Under the pieces are notes generated by a model, which was not told the DNA's origin, made no database searches, and was given only the letters and a program-made list of their open reading frames with translations. A DNA stretch of 64,000 bases from Arthrobacter hankyongi (lineage in GTDB: Bacteria; Actinomycetota; Actinomycetes; Actinomycetales; Micrococcaceae): contig NZ_JAKLTQ010000015.1 in NCBI RefSeq assembly GCF_022012395.1, positions 1 through 64,000 on the forward strand, in the 5' to 3' direction. Below, in pieces: positions 63,935 to 64,000 of the stretch. The translations under genes were made by a program, and so were the position numbers. The number at the start of each line of letters is the position of its first letter. Position 1 is the stretch's first letter.

Positions 63935-64000
63935 TCAGCCGACGTGGATGCCCGGACGCTGCGCGGGGTCGGGTTCGTTCTCGCGGATGATCTCCCGGAC
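63935..64000 (-). CDS. 3' end of a gene cut by the window edge
   Basis: The frame reads VREIIRENEPDPAQRPGIHVG and a stop. It is open to the edge with GC-rich third positions. It is too short to name. Confidence 0.5.
   Translation of the reverse strand, partial: VREIIRENEPDPAQRPGIHVG

Overview
The window is a GC-rich chromosomal segment from an actinobacterium, most likely a member of the Micrococcaceae (Arthrobacter in the broad sense). The evidence is the conserved replication-origin neighbourhood (dnaA-dnaN-gnd-recF-DUF721-gyrB-gyrA on one strand, rpmH-rnpA-yidD-yidC-khpB-rsmG-parA-parB on the other), the PASTA-kinase/FHA/SEDS cell-division cluster with crgA, trpG/pabA and ppiA as in mycobacterial origin regions, a short NAD-type gnd between dnaN and recF, and a DLW-39 microprotein beside tRNA-Ala and tRNA-Ile. 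No database search was run; all family calls are from reading the translated sequence.

Layout. 1-314: AT-rich edge with nested inverted repeats. 315-10.6 kb: accessory and housekeeping genes: NERD-helicase, enoyl-CoA hydratase, inositol-phosphatase family enzyme, flavin reductase, an OmpR-type two-component system, a Rho-N-like small protein, a LysR effector domain without HTH divergent from a DUF5997 gene, a VOC protein and a membrane protein. 10.8-14.2 kb: NarL-type two-component pair, a PLDc_N-like membrane protein and the HMCES/YedK-type DNA-protein crosslink protein. 14.27 kb: tRNA-Leu(CAG). 14.7-24.2 kb: the fhaA-fhaB-pstP-SEDS-pbpA-pknA-pknB operon, with start/stop overlaps at most junctions, which couples phospho-signalling to peptidoglycan synthesis. 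24.2-29.2 kb: pabA/trpG, crgA, malic enzyme, an 870-bp intergenic region dense in DnaA boxes, rhomboid protease and cyclophilin. 29.4-35.3 kb: an 11-residue-repeat protein, glycosyltransferase, DMT exporter, an intact IS481-type element, two small envelope proteins, and tRNA-Ala, DLW-39 and tRNA-Ile. 35.5-47.1 kb: DUF3566, gyrA, gyrB, DUF721, recF, gnd, dnaN, dnaA, all on the minus strand. 47.5-53.3 kb: rpmH through parB on the plus strand. 53.3-54.4 kb: parS sites and a decayed XRE-cupin gene. 54.4-62.3 kb: kdp potassium-uptake operon and its KdpDE regulators, led by an extra 27-residue membrane ORF. 62.5-64 kb: CorA, a small membrane protein, a palindromic parS/terminator, and the 3' end of another gene.

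The most unusual signals are non-coding. First, a second and denser DnaA-box cluster lies about 18 kb from dnaA and contains two large dyads. Second, a dispersed intergenic repeat family (five loci) has ends that coincide with the -10 hexamers of leaderless genes; one copy has been split by the IS481 element. Third, six perfect parS sites and one variant are present, one inside the putative first codons of parA and one forming the centre of a 36-bp perfect palindrome. The clearest small genes not usually annotated are the 27-residue ORF translationally coupled to kdpF and a 36-residue ORF coupled to a lipoprotein gene.
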